Origin: an uncultured Lachnospiraceae bacterium
GTDB taxonomy: Bacteria > Bacillota > Clostridia > Lachnospirales > Lachnospiraceae
Length of the DNA: 35,628 bases
NCBI GenBank assembly: GCA_946557105.1
Contig: CAMNSZ010000022.1
Span: 1-35,628, forward strand
Direction of reading: 5' to 3'
Shown here in pieces: positions 1 to 7,557 of this stretch. The notes under the pieces were generated by a model that made no database searches, was not told the origin of the DNA, and saw nothing but the letters and a program-made list of their open reading frames with translations. The translations under genes were made by a program, and so were the position numbers. Numbering within the stretch: the stretch's first letter is position 1; each line of letters starts with the position of its first letter.

Positions 1-44
1 TGTTTGTAAGGTATGAAAAGGAAAATTCCGCAGTCGTCGGCATT

Positions 45-185
45 GTGGGAATGTGTATAACTGGCTGTCTTATGGAGTTGTGGGTAACTCTGTTTGCAGG
101 ACGTGGGAAAGCTGCACTTTAGCTTTTCCATGTGCTGTGAACAGAGTTATCCATGACGGAATAGCCTGTTATGCACATTTCCATA
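45..185. repeat. Large imperfect inverted repeat in mobile-element debris
   Basis: The two arms (about 45-113 and 121-185) are near mirror images around a loop of about 7 bases. Shared blocks are AATGTGYATAAC, GGATAACTCTG/GGGTAACTCTG and GGAAAGCT. One arm carries about five extra bases. No gene lies in this stretch. The position next to conjugative-element genes suggests a protein-binding or transfer/replication site of that element, but no specific site type is recognised. Confidence 0.6.
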
Positions 186-279
186 ATGCTTGTCTTTTGG
201 TTTTTGCTTCGGAATAGTGTGGTGCTGGCGGTCTATCTCTTGTTTTCGGTTGCTTGCTTCTTTACCGTACATGAGCATT
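179..279. repeat. Direct repeat, left copy, flanking the ABC-transporter cargo
   Basis: This stretch, running from TTCCATAATGCTTG to ACATGAGCATT, recurs at 3731-3840 in the same orientation. The copies are nearly identical except for a short variable patch in which the right copy is 9 bases longer. The repeat overlaps the end of the truncated helix-turn-helix gene. The pair brackets a hydrolase-ABC-TetR cassette, so recombination between the copies could have inserted or could excise that cassette. Confidence 0.85.
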
Positions 280-352
280 CGTCCACGGCTTCCGGCTCTC
301 CGCTGGTCGCTCTGATAATTGTTTCATAAGGCACAAGGTTAGGATTCCCCAT
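233..352 (-). pseudogene. Truncated helix-turn-helix protein of a conjugative element
   Basis: The first 25 residues (MGNPNLVPYETIIRATSGEP...) match the start of the small (about 70 residue) helix-turn-helix proteins that follow the sigma factor in Tn916-type accessory modules. After residue 25 the reading continues into unrelated sequence and stops at 39 residues. The break coincides with the start of the 179-279 direct repeat, so a deletion or recombination event probably removed the rest. The start overlaps the end of the upstream sigma pseudogene, as in the intact arrangement. Probably non-functional. Confidence 0.6.
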
Positions 353-726
353 GTGAAAGCACCTCCATTTCTTTGTGCAGAAGTTGTAAAGTCCTGCGGA
401 TTTGATACCCGGTCGTACTCCGGCAGCGTCCGTACATTTCCCCGATTTCTTGCTGTGTGTAATGCCCAAAAAAGTAAAGGAAGATGATTTCCCGGTTCTT
501 CTCCGGCAAAGATAATAGGGCGGCGGCAAGCTCCCCATTCGTGAGGATAACTGTCTGACCGCATATTGTAATGGGGTATTCTTCATAGGGTTCTTCAAAA
601 TATTCGTCTTTTGTGCCGCCTGTGCTGGTCACGCCATGCTGTAATAGCTGCATTGCGGATAACAATTTTGCAAAAGCCGTGAAACGTATGCATGATGTGT
701 TCCTTGTATGTTTCCGTGCAAGGCAT
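339..726 (-). pseudogene. Frameshifted sigma-70-like factor of a conjugative element
   Basis: Two reading frames together make one sigma factor of the kind found in Tn916/Tn1549-like elements. The amino-terminal part starts at ATG 726 behind AGAAAGGGGGA (MPCTETYKEHIMHTF...) and runs to about 597, where it meets a stop. The carboxy-terminal part continues in another frame from about 620 to 339, with PITICGQTVIL, then LPEKNREIIFLYFF and a region-4-like helix-turn-helix around EIGEMYGRCRSTTG. The usual linker between the halves is missing, consistent with a small deletion that shifted the frame. Judged inactive. It is not related to the sigma gene at 23744. Confidence 0.7.
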
Positions 727-803
727 AGAAAATTCCCCCTTTCTCCCACATGGGGTATTGCATAGTTTACGGTTGCATTTATAATTCAAAGGTCAATGGC
801 TCT

Positions 804-1439
804 TTAAGCTGTTGCCCTTTGAGTATCTAAAAAAGCATTCATAACATTAGCCAATTTGGGGGAAGATGTTACATTTATTTCATGCCCAACATTATCAATC
901 AAACATAATTTGGCGGTGAAAATATTTTTTGCCAGTGCCTTTGCTACTTTAACATTAGCCAAATCATGCTTCCCGCAAATAATCAAAGCCGGACACAATA
1001 TATTTCTTAAATCCTGCTCAAAATCTAATTCCAACATTGAACTGGTTAGGTGAATCATATCTTGTTTCTTTATGCCGCTTCCCAAAAAAGATTTTTCCGG
1101 CATGACACGGAATAAAATATTTTGAAATTTTAAAAGCAGCCTTGGCATTTTGTATTGTGGTGCAATCAATATCAAAGATTGAACTTTTTCAGCATGGTTA
1201 ATGCAATAGTTTAATGCCAAAACCGCACCTAATGAAATGCCGCAAATCGTTACAGGTTCGGAAAACTTATCAACATATTCTTCAATGGAAAGATATATAT
1301 TTTTGTATGCTATCGCTCTGTCCGTACTGAAATTAAACAAGTTAGGGCAGTATGCTTTTATATCTTTAGGCAGGCATGAAATTGTTTCACTCCAGCTTGA
1401 GGGGGATTGCCCTAACCCATGTAAAAAAACTACATTCAT
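804..1439 (-). CDS. Alpha/beta-hydrolase fold protein
   Basis: The 211-residue product begins MNVVFLHGLGQSP, an oxyanion-loop HG motif near residue 7. The nucleophile elbow is GISLG (Ser around residue 75). A late Asp in GKHD and a His in VGHE complete a plausible Ser-Asp-His triad. The substrate is unknown; esterase or lipase-like activity is the family expectation. ATG 1439 was chosen because its ribosome site overlaps the last codons of the permease gene, only 8 bases upstream. The gene is therefore the last of a tetR/ABC operon on the minus strand, perhaps a self-protection or detoxification module. Confidence 0.8.
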   Translation of the reverse strand: MNVVFLHGLGQSPSSWSETISCLPKDIKAYCPNLFNFSTDRAIAYKNIYLSIEEYVDKFSEPVTICGISLGAVLALNYCINHAEKVQSLILIAPQYKMPRLLLKFQNILFRVMPEKSFLGSGIKKQDMIHLTSSMLELDFEQDLRNILCPALIICGKHDLANVKVAKALAKNIFTAKLCLIDNVGHEINVTSSPKLANVMNAFLDTQRATA

Positions 1440-1447
1440 TTCCAGTT

Positions 1448-2155
1448 TTATACCTCCATGTTTTTTATTTGATAACGCAAACTTGTCCATGCCAGCATTG
1501 CAGTCAAAAAAATCACTGCAAGAATGATTATAAGGACAAAACGGGTAAAAAGTGTCATAGCGATAACCTGACATAAAACTGATACAACAATACATGCTGA
1601 AATAATGGTAACAATCGTAGATTTCTTTCTAAATCCAAACCAAAGGGAAATAATCCCTAATAGTCCAGCTGATAAAGAATAGCAGAGCATAGACGATATA
1701 CAATTCAATATCAGACCTATATCTATCGTATCCGGGCATAGTGGGAATAAACTTTCAGTAACCAAAAAAATAGTTAATGATATGCCGTTGCATAGCAGCA
1801 TGGAAATAACTGTATAGGAAAATACGGTGATTATTTTTGTATCTATTATTTTCTTTCTGTCAACAGGATAGGAAAACAACATGACTGCCCTTTTTCCTGC
1901 ATATTCCTCAACGATAAATTTTGAAGCCATAGCAGCAGACATAATTGAAAAGACTGCCATGCTGACAATATTATCCAGTCCTACGATAAAATCATATGAC
2001 ATAAACATTTCTGCGTCTGTATCGGCTGCGTCCATTCGGGGGATTGCTGCCAGCAGATATAAAAAACTTAATATTACAACAGTGATGATGCTAACAGCTA
2101 TATGGTATGGTTTCAAACTGTTTCTTTTTAATTCTAATCGAGTTAATTTATTCAT
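1448..2155 (-). CDS. ABC transporter permease, ABC-2 type
   Basis: The 235-residue protein has about six hydrophobic segments, the first at residues 20-40 (YHIAVSIITVVILSFLYLLA) and the last near 200-225. An extracellular loop with acidic residues follows the first segment, as in ABC-2/lantibiotic-immunity permeases. It overlaps the ATPase gene upstream by 8 bases, so the two are translationally coupled and should form one exporter. The substrate cannot be read from sequence; drug or antimicrobial-peptide export is typical for TetR-controlled pairs of this kind. Confidence 0.82.
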   Translation of the reverse strand: MNKLTRLELKRNSLKPYHIAVSIITVVILSFLYLLAAIPRMDAADTDAEMFMSYDFIVGLDNIVSMAVFSIMSAAMASKFIVEEYAGKRAVMLFSYPVDRKKIIDTKIITVFSYTVISMLLCNGISLTIFLVTESLFPLCPDTIDIGLILNCISSMLCYSLSAGLLGIISLWFGFRKKSTIVTIISACIVVSVLCQVIAMTLFTRFVLIIILAVIFLTAMLAWTSLRYQIKNMEV

Positions 2156-2882
2156 TTACTTTTCCTCCATTTACAATCTGCATAAAATAATCTTCAAGTC
2201 CTGCTGGATCGTTTTCTCTAATTTTCGCCGGACTTATTTCCTGCACCACGATTCCGTCAACGATAAAACCTATTCTATCCGCAATTTGTTCTATTTCTGA
2301 CAGTATGTGGCTTGATAGTAAAATGGTAATGCCTTTCTGTTTTGCAAGGCATAAAAAAAGCTCTCTCATTTCTTTAATGCCAACAGGGTCAAGACCATTT
2401 ACTGGCTCGTCCAAAATCAATAATTCCGGCTTATGTGCCAATGCCCTTGCAATACCCAAACGTTGGCGCATACCTAAAGAGAATGTAGAAACAGGCTGTG
2501 TTCCGACATTTACTAAACCTACCATTTTTAAAATTTCTTCAATGTTTGTATCGTCCTCTCCCATATATTCAAGATGTATCTGTAGGTTGCTGACAGCAGA
2601 GAGATGTTCATAAAAAACCGGCGTTTCAACCAAACTGCCTGTACGGCGTAATACTTCCAGATTATTTTCGGCAGGGTTAAGACCTAATACCGCAACTTCT
2701 CCTGTTGTCGGTTTCAATAAGCCCAACAGCATTTTTATAACTGTTGTTTTCCCTGCGCCGTTTTTCCCTACAAAGCCGTATATAGTGCCTTTCTCGACAG
2801 ATATATTGCAACCTCGTATGACTTCTGTTCCGCTAAAAGTTTTTGTGAGCTGCTTTGTTGATACAGCTAATTCATTGCTCAT
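2148..2882 (-). CDS. ABC transporter ATP-binding protein
   Basis: The 244-residue product has Walker A GKNGAGKTT near residue 39, signature FSLGMRQRLGIARAL, Walker B LLILDEP followed by VNGLDP, and a switch His in LLSSHIL. It is of the bacitracin/lantibiotic immunity type (BcrA-like), partnered with the permease at 1448. The start at ATG 2882 follows AGGAGGATAATT. A copy of the putative TetR operator (2898-2916) lies directly ahead of the ribosome site, so the ABC genes appear to have their own repressor-controlled expression. Confidence 0.93.
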   Translation of the reverse strand: MSNELAVSTKQLTKTFSGTEVIRGCNISVEKGTIYGFVGKNGAGKTTVIKMLLGLLKPTTGEVAVLGLNPAENNLEVLRRTGSLVETPVFYEHLSAVSNLQIHLEYMGEDDTNIEEILKMVGLVNVGTQPVSTFSLGMRQRLGIARALAHKPELLILDEPVNGLDPVGIKEMRELFLCLAKQKGITILLSSHILSEIEQIADRIGFIVDGIVVQEISPAKIRENDPAGLEDYFMQIVNGGKVNE

Positions 2883-2897
2883 AATTATCCTCCTTTT

Positions 2898-2916
2898 CAT
2901 ACCGACTAATTGTATG
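2898..2916. promoter_or_regulatory. Putative TetR operator ahead of the ABC genes
   Basis: The sequence CATACCGACTAATTGTATG is an inverted repeat (CATAC...GTATG). Its reverse complement matches the site in the tetR promoter (3626-3644) at 16 of 19 bases. It sits between the tetR terminator and the ATPase ribosome site. The shared palindrome is seen directly; assignment to the TetR-type protein is inference from position. Confidence 0.65.
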
Positions 2917-2924
2917 TATGTGGT

Positions 2925-2964
2925 GAAAACTAAAACTGCCCGTAAAAAGGCGGTTTTATTTTTT
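2925..2964 (-). terminator. Terminator after tetR
   Basis: AAAACCGCC pairs with GGCAGTTTT across an 8-base loop (one G-T pair), followed by AGTTTTC in the minus direction. The plus strand has a run of T on the other side, so it may work both ways. It separates the tetR transcript from the ABC genes. Confidence 0.6.
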
Positions 2965-2969
2965 TCTGA

Positions 2970-3611
2970 TTAGCTTTCGCCCATGTTTTGCAGTGTTTTC
3001 TTTACAGTTTCCATGATTTCATCATCAATCAGCGGAAGCCCCATTTTATCAAATATTTCTTTGATAAATATAAATTTATGATATATTTCTTCTGGAGTTG
3101 CCGGGTAAATTGATGGTGTTAGCCATAAATCAAACAAAGGTATCAATTCAGATAGTTCCTTGGCATAGTCCGTATGGATAGAACCGTCCTTGTTGCCCTC
3201 TGTGAGAAGTTCCAGCCAAAACGGACTAAGTACCTGTCTGTTAGATTCAATTATCCCAGCCAATATGCGTGGATTTTTCAGAATAGGCATTGCCTGTAAT
3301 GAAAGATTTACCCTTTCCTTGTCCGACTGGTTTAAGGACATTGCCATTTTCATTTTCTGTAGTCCGTTCAAATCCTCTTGGTTTTTCACTGTATCAAATG
3401 GATTATTTTCACGGAACATTTTGTTCGTTAAAGCGTCCATAATTTCTTCTTTTGACTTAAAATGATGATAGATTGCCCCCCTTGTAAGTCCACCCAGTTC
3501 ATCTACAATATCCTGAATGGTAGTGTTGTCATATCCCTTTGTAAGAAAAAGCCGCTGCGATACCTCTAATATTTTTTCTACTGTTATTTCGGGATATTTG
3601 TTACGAGCCAT
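2970..3611 (-). CDS. TetR-family transcriptional regulator
   Basis: The 213-residue protein has the TetR DNA-binding domain at residues 8-55: ILEVSQRLFLTKGYDNTT, then IQDIVDELGGLTRGAIYHHF and the K/E-rich helix. The remainder is a divergent ligand-binding domain. ATG 3611 follows GGAGGTGATTTGAAT. Its strong promoter (TTGACA, 17, TATACT) is followed by a palindrome that recurs ahead of the ABC ATPase gene, so it likely represses itself and the exporter. The ligand is unknown. Confidence 0.9.
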   Translation of the reverse strand: MARNKYPEITVEKILEVSQRLFLTKGYDNTTIQDIVDELGGLTRGAIYHHFKSKEEIMDALTNKMFRENNPFDTVKNQEDLNGLQKMKMAMSLNQSDKERVNLSLQAMPILKNPRILAGIIESNRQVLSPFWLELLTEGNKDGSIHTDYAKELSELIPLFDLWLTPSIYPATPEEIYHKFIFIKEIFDKMGLPLIDDEIMETVKKTLQNMGES

Positions 3612-3625
3612 ATTCAAATCACCTC

Positions 3626-3677
3626 CATACATTTATCCGGTATGTATAAGTATAGCTATGATATAGTCTTTTGTCAA
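3626..3677 (-). promoter_or_regulatory. tetR promoter with operator
   Basis: Minus-strand -35 TTGACA at 3677-3672, a 17-base spacer, and -10 TATACT at 3654-3649. Just downstream lies the palindrome CATACATTTATCCGGTATG (3626-3644, plus strand), repeated with 3 mismatches at 2898-2916. This placement fits negative autoregulation. Confidence 0.8.
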
Positions 3678-3730
3678 GATAGAGGGATATAAAACTATAA
3701 ATATCAATCAGATATAAAGAATGAGAGGGA

Positions 3731-3840
3731 TTCCATAATGCTTGTCTTTTGGTCTTTGATATTTTGGGTTCGGAATAGTGTGGTGCTGGCGGTCTATCTC
3801 TTGTTTTCGGTTGCTTGCTTCTTTACCGTACATGAGCATT
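3731..3840. repeat. Direct repeat, right copy
   Basis: Second copy of the sequence at 179-279. It differs mainly by the stretch GTCTTTGATATTTTGGG in place of GTTTTTGC. Beyond it, sequence continues into AT-rich DNA and then a chromosomal gene, so this copy may mark the right boundary of the inserted material. The remaining sequence from 3612 to 3878 holds the tetR promoter and no gene. Confidence 0.85.
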
Positions 3841-3878
3841 TTATTTCATACACTATTTATACACTGTAATCTATCAGT

Positions 3879-4535
3879 TCAGAATATCCTTTCACTGTGT
3901 TCCAACTGCTCCAACACTTTCTCATAATACTGCCGCTGATACAGCAACCGCTCCGCGATCATCTGTCTGGCAGTCTCTGTACCGGACTTCTCTCCAAGCC
4001 GCCACTTGATCCAGTCCAGCTTCTCATAAAGCCATTTGCGCTTATCCTCTATCTTAAGATTACGAAAGCCTGCATACTCCATTGCTTCATAGATCCGATA
4101 GGCGTCGAAGCGGTCTACGTCATCCGCATCCTTGATGCTACAAGCAAAAGGTGTTTTCTCCCCTGAAAAGTCAGCCTTTCCGTCTACATGGATTGCAATG
4201 CCATAGCAAATCTCTTGTACTCGCTCCTTGCCCAAATCAAGCCGTTCCAAGAAAGGTCTGACCAGCCGAGCCGACAGCCGTCCGTGTTCCTGCCATCCTC
4301 CCCAGCTTCCCTCCTCCGTCTCAAGCGGCAGACTGTATCCCACATCATGCAAAAGCCCGCCGATGATCAGCCCCTCCTCATCCAGACCCTCTTTGCGGGC
4401 AATCTCTCCGGCAGCATAAGCCACCCGATAGGAATGCTGCAAGCGATACTCCCCATCGGCAGGATGTTCCTTAAAAAAGACACTGTTATCAAACTGCTCT
4501 TTCAAAAAGATTTCTGTTTTTTGGATATTTGTCAT
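3879..4535 (-). CDS. HD-domain phosphohydrolase-like protein
   Basis: The 218-residue protein carries the HD signature: a first His in QHSYRVAYAAG (about residue 33), the HD doublet in GGLLHDVGYSLP (about 64-65), and a later Asp in KDADDVDRFDAYRIYEAM. HD proteins usually cleave phosphate esters of nucleotides or signalling molecules; the substrate here is unknown. ATG 4535 was chosen because GAGGAGG lies 8-9 bases upstream. A longer in-frame reading would start at a UUG with no good ribosome site. Confidence 0.85.
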   Translation of the reverse strand: MTNIQKTEIFLKEQFDNSVFFKEHPADGEYRLQHSYRVAYAAGEIARKEGLDEEGLIIGGLLHDVGYSLPLETEEGSWGGWQEHGRLSARLVRPFLERLDLGKERVQEICYGIAIHVDGKADFSGEKTPFACSIKDADDVDRFDAYRIYEAMEYAGFRNLKIEDKRKWLYEKLDWIKWRLGEKSGTETARQMIAERLLYQRQYYEKVLEQLEHSERIF

Positions 4536-4660
4536 GCTCTTTTTCCTCCTCAAATTCATTACATCAATTAACCTGTTGCTCCAGAAGAAAAAATAAAAGA
4601 ACTTCAACAAAATATGCTGCCCTATTTATAACTACATAAATTATAAAAGGAGGCATCGTC

Positions 4661-4793
4661 ATGTTGAAGTTCTATATCAAATGGCAACTTTTAAAGATTT
4701 TATTTTAACGGTTATATCATCGCCTACGATCTGTATCGTCGCTATGCACCGCCGAAAGACGACATGGCGGAATACCACGCCGACCAATTTTGA
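4661..4793 (+). pseudogene. Possible broken small-protein gene
   Basis: A good ribosome site (AAAGGAGGCATCGTC) precedes ATG 4661, which reads MLKFYIKWQLLKILF then stops at 4708. In another frame from 4707 the sequence reads NGYIIAYDLYRRYAPPKDDM and ends at 4793, which looks like natural protein. Together they could be one small single-pass membrane protein broken by a frameshift. The first codons also resemble (as an inverted copy) the sequence upstream of the HD gene at 4595-4604. Between 4536 and 4869 nothing else is recognised. Confidence 0.35.
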
Positions 4794-4847
4794 GATTATC
4801 ACCATCAATCTAGGAACCTTTTCATGTTCCATTCTACCATCCCCTGT

Positions 4848-4884
4848 AAAAAAGCTGCCAATGCCGCAATCATCCCTGCTTTTT
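4848..4884 (-). terminator. Terminator of the OFA transporter gene
   Basis: AAAAAGC and GCTTTTTT bracket a region with an inner TGC/GCA pairing, ending in a T run in the minus direction. It overlaps the last codons of the transporter gene. Confidence 0.55.
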
Positions 4885-6246
4885 AGCCTGCTTTGCAGCC
4901 AAAGCCTTCTCCGTAGGTCTTACCATAATCAGACAGATAAGAAGAGCTACAATATACAGCGCTATAGTGGCGTACAGTACATATTGATATCCGGTCGGGT
5001 TAACCGTCAACACTTCAACGGTTCCGTCAGCCAATTTATGCTCAATTTCAACAGGTGTGCCAAAGGTCTTTACAATCCATGACGCCATCTGATTACCCGT
5101 CAGACCTGCAAACGCCCATGCCGACAAAGTAATTCCGTGAATCGCACTGATGCTCCCCATTCCGTAGTGGTCGGAAAGCAAGGTAGGCACATTGGAGAAG
5201 CCTCCGCCATATCCTGCGTTTACAACAAAAATCAAAGCTAATACCAAAACAGTTAAGAGCATATTTCCCTCACCGTTCTTGATGCCTCCCGTCAAAAGTA
5301 CTATTCCCGTAAATACAATGGAAAGAATAAAGATAAGCTTGTAAATGGTATTTCTGTCCTTCATGGTGTCCGCCCATGCGGAAAAGCCAAGACGTCCGCC
5401 CGCATTAAAGATTGCTGATACCGTGGAAATAACTCCCACCATACCGGCAAGCCCGATACATTTTACAATCATCTTCTCTTGAGAAATCAGGGCAAGTCCG
5501 CAGGTAATATTTATGTAGAACATCAGCCAGATACCGATATAGTTGGCAATCGGCTTTGTCTTGATAACAGCCATAATCCCCTGACTCTTGTCCTTGGTCT
5601 TTGGCTCATGCCACCCTTCCGGCTTTTTGAGCAGAAGATGTCCTGCAAACATCATCACAAAATACACTGCCGCCAGAATAAAGAACATTTTATAGATACC
5701 GCCCTCACCCAGATTATCGAGCATACCCTGCATAATAGGGCTTGCAATCGCCTTTGCTGCTCCAAAGCCCGCAACGGCAAGACCTGTGGCAAGACCCTTT
5801 CTGTCTTCAAACCAAAGCATCAATGTCTTAACGGGTGACAAATATCCTGTACCCAGACCGATACCCATGATAAAGCCATAGCATACATAAATACCCACCA
5901 GCGCCAGAACGCTTCCCTTATTTGCACCGCCATAATAAATAAAGAAGCCCGTTCCCGCCATACCTGCCGCAAAACAGATTGCCGCAATCAGCGAAGACTT
6001 ATGAATATCCTTCTCTACAACATTTCCAAGGAACGCCGCAGACATACCAAGGAAAAAGATTGCAAAGCTGAACGCCCACTCGGTCGCTCCCTTTGAGAAC
6101 CCGATATAATCGGCTATCTCCTGACTGAAAATCGACCAACAATAAACCGTACCTATGCTGCAATGAAGCAGCAATGCAGGAATCGCTGCACGAACCCACT
6201 TGTTACTGCGCCATCCCGACGCCTTTTTTACATTTTCTTCTCCCAT
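4870..6246 (-). CDS. OFA-family MFS transporter (oxalate/formate antiporter-like)
   Basis: The 458-residue protein has about 12 membrane segments and the OFA hallmarks GTVYCWSIFSQEI in the first segment, GIGLGTGYLSPVKTLMLWFEDRKGLATG between segments 4 and 5, and NAGGRLGFSAWADTMKDRN in the central loop. OFA proteins exchange small carboxylates across the cytoplasmic membrane. The exact substrate cannot be told; no oxalyl-CoA genes are nearby, so it is not assumed to be oxalate. ATG 6246 follows AGGAGAACGGAA. It is a single-gene unit with a promoter at 6328-6356 and its own terminator. Confidence 0.88.
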   Translation of the reverse strand: MGEENVKKASGWRSNKWVRAAIPALLLHCSIGTVYCWSIFSQEIADYIGFSKGATEWAFSFAIFFLGMSAAFLGNVVEKDIHKSSLIAAICFAAGMAGTGFFIYYGGANKGSVLALVGIYVCYGFIMGIGLGTGYLSPVKTLMLWFEDRKGLATGLAVAGFGAAKAIASPIMQGMLDNLGEGGIYKMFFILAAVYFVMMFAGHLLLKKPEGWHEPKTKDKSQGIMAVIKTKPIANYIGIWLMFYINITCGLALISQEKMIVKCIGLAGMVGVISTVSAIFNAGGRLGFSAWADTMKDRNTIYKLIFILSIVFTGIVLLTGGIKNGEGNMLLTVLVLALIFVVNAGYGGGFSNVPTLLSDHYGMGSISAIHGITLSAWAFAGLTGNQMASWIVKTFGTPVEIEHKLADGTVEVLTVNPTGYQYVLYATIALYIVALLICLIMVRPTEKALAAKQAKKQG

Positions 6247-6327
6247 TTCCGTTCTCCTATTTATTTTTCTTATCAACTTGTGCCGCTCTGCTTTTATATT
6301 TTTCACAGGCTGAAAACAAACATTTAT

Positions 6328-6356
6328 ATTATACACCTATACCTTTTTTGTTTCAA
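6328..6356 (-). promoter_or_regulatory. Promoter of the OFA transporter
   Basis: Minus-strand TTGAAA (6356-6351), a 17-base spacer, and TATAAT (6333-6328), about 80 bases ahead of the start codon. Confidence 0.75.
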
Positions 6357-6566
6357 CCAAAAAAATTTTGCAAAATAAATGGACCTTAAACGAAATCTCT
6401 TACAAGAAAATTTGACACAAACCTTCAAAAAACGACCGGTTATAACACCGGTCTGAAAAGCTCTCAATCCTTCGTTAGTATGGGCATTTGCAACGTTTTC
6501 AATACCCCTCTCTAAATAAGTCTTGTAAAAAAATTAGGAGAAAATGAATTTTTTTGAAAATTGGGG

Positions 6567-6710
6567 TTGACAAATGTCAAATTATAATGTATATTGTGGT
6601 TACACGGTTGAGATACCGTGTCGCTTATAAGTGGATTTCCGGAAAAAAATTCCCCTTTTACACAATTAAAGTGCCTTCAGGTTTCCCCCTGAAGGCGCTT
6701 TAATTGTATT
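6567..6710 (+). ncRNA. Candidate orphan small RNA with promoter and terminator
   Basis: A plus-strand promoter TTGACA (6567-6572), 17-base spacer and TATATT (6590-6595) would start an RNA near 6602. The RNA begins with a perfect 7-bp hairpin, ACACGGT/ACCGTGT (6602-6621). It has a short linker with GGATTTCCGG and ends in a strong 18-bp hairpin (6664-6681 with 6688-6705). No reading frame fits between. The next gene is on the opposite strand and may share the hairpin as its terminator. The following U run is weak. No known RNA family was recognised. The remaining bases 6357-6566 hold a small ACCGGT hairpin (6434-6451) and no gene. Confidence 0.5.
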
Positions 6711-6746
6711 ATAATAGTTTTAAACGGCGTAAACTTATTTTTCAAC

Positions 6747-7181
6747 TTAGTACTCCTTAAATTTTCCCACAAAATCCGTTCCCGTCTCACTGCGCATTTT
6801 GGATACATAAGGAATGGGATTCTCCTCCATTTTCACCATAATTTCAAAAGCAGAAAGCAAAAGCTTCTCTCTGTGATAACGATTCATATCCATAGGTCTG
6901 TCCATATAAGCCTTAAAATGATCTACCTGCCACACCAGTATATCGGCAACGGTATACCCTTCCACCTTATGCTTACACAAAAATTTGCCATAATCATGGT
7001 AATAAGCCAGTTCCTGAAGAACGCCTCCCGATTTCTCTATTTGGCTCCACAGATGTTCCGCATACTCCTGCGTTTCACCCGCCTGCTCCGCCAAAGCATA
7101 AATATAACTCCGCAAGGTTTTCAACGCATTTTCAAGCTGCTCCTTCTGTATCCTTTGTAATTCTTTGCTCTCCAAATCCAT
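6747..7181 (-). CDS. Conserved hypothetical protein
   Basis: The 144-residue protein is soluble and helical, with a charged coiled-coil-like first third (residues 1-45), a Tyr/His-rich middle (LAYYHDYGKFLC, residues 66-77) and DILVWQVDHFKAYMDR. No domain was recognised. The HDYG stretch recalls HD-type metal sites but the rest of that motif is absent. ATG 7181 is supported by GGAGAAGGAGAAAGGA just upstream. It is a single gene. Confidence 0.7.
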   Translation of the reverse strand: MDLESKELQRIQKEQLENALKTLRSYIYALAEQAGETQEYAEHLWSQIEKSGGVLQELAYYHDYGKFLCKHKVEGYTVADILVWQVDHFKAYMDRPMDMNRYHREKLLLSAFEIMVKMEENPIPYVSKMRSETGTDFVGKFKEY

Positions 7182-7391
7182 ATTCCTTTCTCCTTCTCCG
7201 ACGCACATAGAATCGAATGTTGAAACATATCCTTCTTTTCATATTGTATTGTACCATAACAAAAACCACACAACAATGTACCTTATAAATTGTAAAAATT
7301 ATTACAAAAATTTTGAATTTTACCTTGCTAAATGCCCGATACCTATGATATAATACATTTCGTCAGTTGATTTGACTGACCAAATATTTAT

Positions 7392-7462
7392 AGGGGAATA
7401 GTACAGCGGTAGTGCGGCGGTCTCCAAAACCGTTAACGGGGGTTCGATTCCCTCTTCCCCTG
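7392..7462 (+). tRNA. tRNA-Trp (CCA anticodon)
   Basis: A 71-base cloverleaf. The acceptor arms AGGGGAA and TTCCCCT pair fully, with G as discriminator base. The anticodon stem GCGGT/ACCGT closes the loop CTCCAAA, giving anticodon CCA at 7424-7426. The T arm contains GGTTCGATTCC. CCA is not encoded. A TATAAT-like -10 lies about 40 bases upstream and a strong terminator follows directly. Confidence 0.95.
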
Positions 7463-7464
7463 CT

Positions 7465-7493
7465 AAAAAGCCTTGGTTTTCCAAGGCTTTTTT
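7465..7493 (+). terminator. Terminator of tRNA-Trp
   Basis: AAAAAGCCTTGG pairs with CCAAGGCTTTTTT across a TTTT loop: a classical intrinsic terminator. Confidence 0.9.
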
Positions 7494-7557
7494 AAGTTAT
7501 ATGGGCGCATACCTATAACTTCGTAACATCAATTCTATCTCCAACCATAATTGCATG

